The notes under the pieces: generated by a model | The model's database searches: none | What the model saw: only the letters and a program-made list of their open reading frames with translations | Told to the model about the DNA's origin: nothing | NCBI GenBank assembly: GCA_021850085.1 | Contig: JAJZRZ010000113.1 | Span: forward strand, 1-5,936 | DNA: 5,936 nt | Origin: Actinomycetes bacterium | GTDB lineage: Bacteria > Actinomycetota > Coriobacteriia > Anaerosomatales > Anaerosomataceae | Direction of reading: 5' to 3' | Position numbers and translations under genes: made by a program | Shown: positions 4,905-5,936 of the stretch, piece after piece | Numbering within the stretch: position 1 is the stretch's first letter | Layout of the letters: each line of letters begins with the position of its first letter

Positions 4905-5861
4905 GTGCAGCGTGCACCGTCCCCGGCGGCTCGCCGGTGGCTCATATGGCTGACGGCGGCCGGTGCCGCGCTCGTCATCGCTGCAGCGGGCTCGATCGTG
5001 TACGGTGCCACCGCAGAGACCGGGTGCGCCTCCTGCCACGACGGCGAGCCGTTCGTCACGGGCACCGCCGCCGCCGCCCATGCCGGGATATCCTGCGCGG
5101 CATGCCATATGGGGTCCGCCCCTGTGGACCGCCTGTCCTTCGGCTTCCGGCGTGTGTTCCACATGACGATCCCGCTGATGAGCGGCGAGGGTCGCGGTTG
5201 GGAGGAAGTGCCCGACACCCGGTGCAGCGCGTGCCACGGGCGGATAGCCGAGGCGCCCAGCGTCTCGAACGGCCTGTCGATGGCGCACGCCACGTGCACC
5301 GAGGGGCTGGCGTGCACCGACTGCCATTCGACCACCGGACACGGCGCCGCGATCACCATGCCGCGGGTCTACGACATGGAGACGTGTCTTTCCTGTCATG
5401 TGTCGATGTCATCCACCGACTGCGGGCTGTGTCATGAAGGCCAGCTGCCGTCGGACCGGATAACCTCAGGGACGTTCGCCATCACCCACGGCCCTCAGTG
5501 GCGGCAGACCCACGGGATGGGGGATGCCACCACCTGCCAGGCATGCCACTCGGCGGCCTCATGCGAGAAGTGCCATGGTCCCGGCCTCCCGCACGGCGCC
5601 GGGTTCGTCGAGGATCACACAGGGTACGCGGCGAGCGAGAACGCGCAGTGCGGGACGTGCCACGAGCCGCGATTCTGCTCAGGCTGCCATGGGCTGGAGA
5701 TGCCGCATCCCCGCGAGTTCACCCGAAACCACTCGGCCGAGGCCGAGAGCAACGAGTCGTTGTGCGTTCGTTGTCATGCCGGACCCGACTGCACCGAGTG
5801 CCACGAGACCCATGTCCATCCCGGCGGAGCCATCGACGCCGGCTCGAGCTTGGGCGGGTGA
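4905..5861 (+). CDS. Membrane-anchored twelve-heme cytochrome c with NapC/NrfH-like N-terminus
   Basis: A 318-residue protein. One uncleaved-looking helix at about 12-34 anchors it, with the hemes outside. Twelve CXXCH motifs start at Cys 41, 64, 107, 137, 161, 173, 211, 220, 249, 258, 287 and 296. There are exactly twelve further histidines (59, 86, 128, 146, 195, 203, 230, 238, 268, 276, 303, 305), enough for bis-His ligation of every heme. Residues 12-110 resemble the NapC/NirT/NrfH menaquinol dehydrogenases: a membrane helix, CASCHDGEPF, CAACHMG, then a basic/aromatic stretch with H86. The usual Met two residues after the heme-1 His is Gly46 here. The C-terminal part is a diheme repeat. 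A role as quinol-fed electron conduit is inferred. The GTG start has only a weak ribosome site (AGGA 4898-4901); no better start was seen that keeps the membrane helix. The gene follows a terminator, so it is probably transcribed separately from the hexaheme gene. Confidence 0.9.
   Translation: MQRAPSPAARRWLIWLTAAGAALVIAAAGSIVYGATAETGCASCHDGEPFVTGTAAAAHAGISCAACHMGSAPVDRLSFGFRRVFHMTIPLMSGEGRGWEEVPDTRCSACHGRIAEAPSVSNGLSMAHATCTEGLACTDCHSTTGHGAAITMPRVYDMETCLSCHVSMSSTDCGLCHEGQLPSDRITSGTFAITHGPQWRQTHGMGDATTCQACHSAASCEKCHGPGLPHGAGFVEDHTGYAASENAQCGTCHEPRFCSGCHGLEMPHPREFTRNHSAEAESNESLCVRCHAGPDCTECHETHVHPGGAIDAGSSLGG
5535..5822 (+). repeat. Three tandem 38-residue diheme modules inside the twelve-heme cytochrome
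   Basis: The pairs C211/C220, C249/C258 and C287/C296 repeat with an exact 38-residue (114-base) period. Each unit reads CXXCH, four residues, CXXCH, then a short loop ending in a His-Gly or His-Pro (LPHG, MPHP, VHPG). H238 and H276 also keep the period; the last loop His (305) is one residue out of register. C173 lies 38 residues before C211, hinting at an older, eroded unit. The DNA copies have diverged, so this is ancient internal duplication. Confidence 0.8.
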
Positions 5862-5876
5862 GGTGGCGGGGATGGC

Positions 5877-5936
5877 ATGAACGGCGACTTCGCGGATAAC
5901 GGGCCGCTGGCCTGGGGTCTGCTGATGGACCCGGCC
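5877..5936 (+). CDS. Start of an unidentified gene (runs off right edge)
   Basis: An open frame of 20 codons begins at ATG 5877, 15 bases after the stop of the twelve-heme gene, and reaches the window end without a stop. The peptide begins MNGDFADNGPLAWGLLMD and may be entering a hydrophobic segment. Another ATG at 5872 stops after two codons. GAGGTG at 5860-5865 and GGGGA at 5868-5872 are possible ribosome sites. The close spacing suggests co-transcription with the cytochrome gene, so a partner such as a membrane subunit is plausible. I do not recognise the family. Confidence 0.5.
   Translation, partial: MNGDFADNGPLAWGLLMDPA

Noticed and set aside
4731..5399. Minus-strand open frame over the terminator and twelve-heme gene
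   Set aside because: It reads through the terminator stem, lacks domains, and lies opposite clear CXXCH coding sequence.
1..5936. tRNA, rRNA, CRISPR array, insertion sequence or phage attachment site
   Set aside because: No cloverleaf, regular spaced direct repeats, transposase-like product or terminal inverted repeats were seen.

Overview
GC-rich bacterial sequence carrying six gene calls and one further gene start. Two multiheme c-type cytochromes dominate the right half. The best guess is an anaerobic, respiring, probably single-membrane bacterium, perhaps an actinobacterial (Coriobacteriia/OPB41-like) lineage. This rests only on high GC, strong G/C bias at third codon positions, GTG/TTG starts, and the mix of multiheme cytochromes with membrane-anchored TPR and NHL-repeat proteins and no visible outer-membrane component. 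No taxonomic marker is present, so the assignment is inference.

Layout. At the left edge, the start of a family-4-type glycosyltransferase runs leftward off the window (1-109, minus). A divergent gap of about 180 bp separates it from a family-2, dolichol-phosphate-mannose-synthase-like glycosyltransferase with two C-terminal membrane segments (291-1259). After a 157-bp gap with a palindromic promoter/operator candidate comes a translationally coupled pair: a membrane-anchored TPR protein (1417-2205) and a six-bladed NHL-type beta-propeller protein with a membrane segment at each end (2202-3485). They share an ATGA overlap. Next is a roughly 180-bp leader with a promoter and RNA hairpins, then a secreted cytochrome with six heme sites, two of them CX4CH (3670-4704), ended by a strong hairpin terminator. 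A second promoter region precedes a membrane-anchored cytochrome with twelve CXXCH motifs and a NapC/NrfH-like N-terminus (4905-5861). The first 20 codons of another gene follow closely (5877 onward).

How the parts may work together (inference). The NapC-like twelve-heme protein could take electrons from menaquinol in the cytoplasmic membrane and pass them along its row of hemes. The secreted hexaheme protein could carry them on across the cell wall. The TPR and propeller proteins are both predicted to expose their domains outside the membrane and could serve assembly or docking. The glycosyltransferases probably belong to a separate surface-polysaccharide function.

The most unusual feature is in the leader of the hexaheme gene. 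A perfect 12-base Shine-Dalgarno sequence is paired in cis by a downstream copy of the anti-Shine-Dalgarno sequence, while a second start with its own ribosome site lies just beyond the hairpin.
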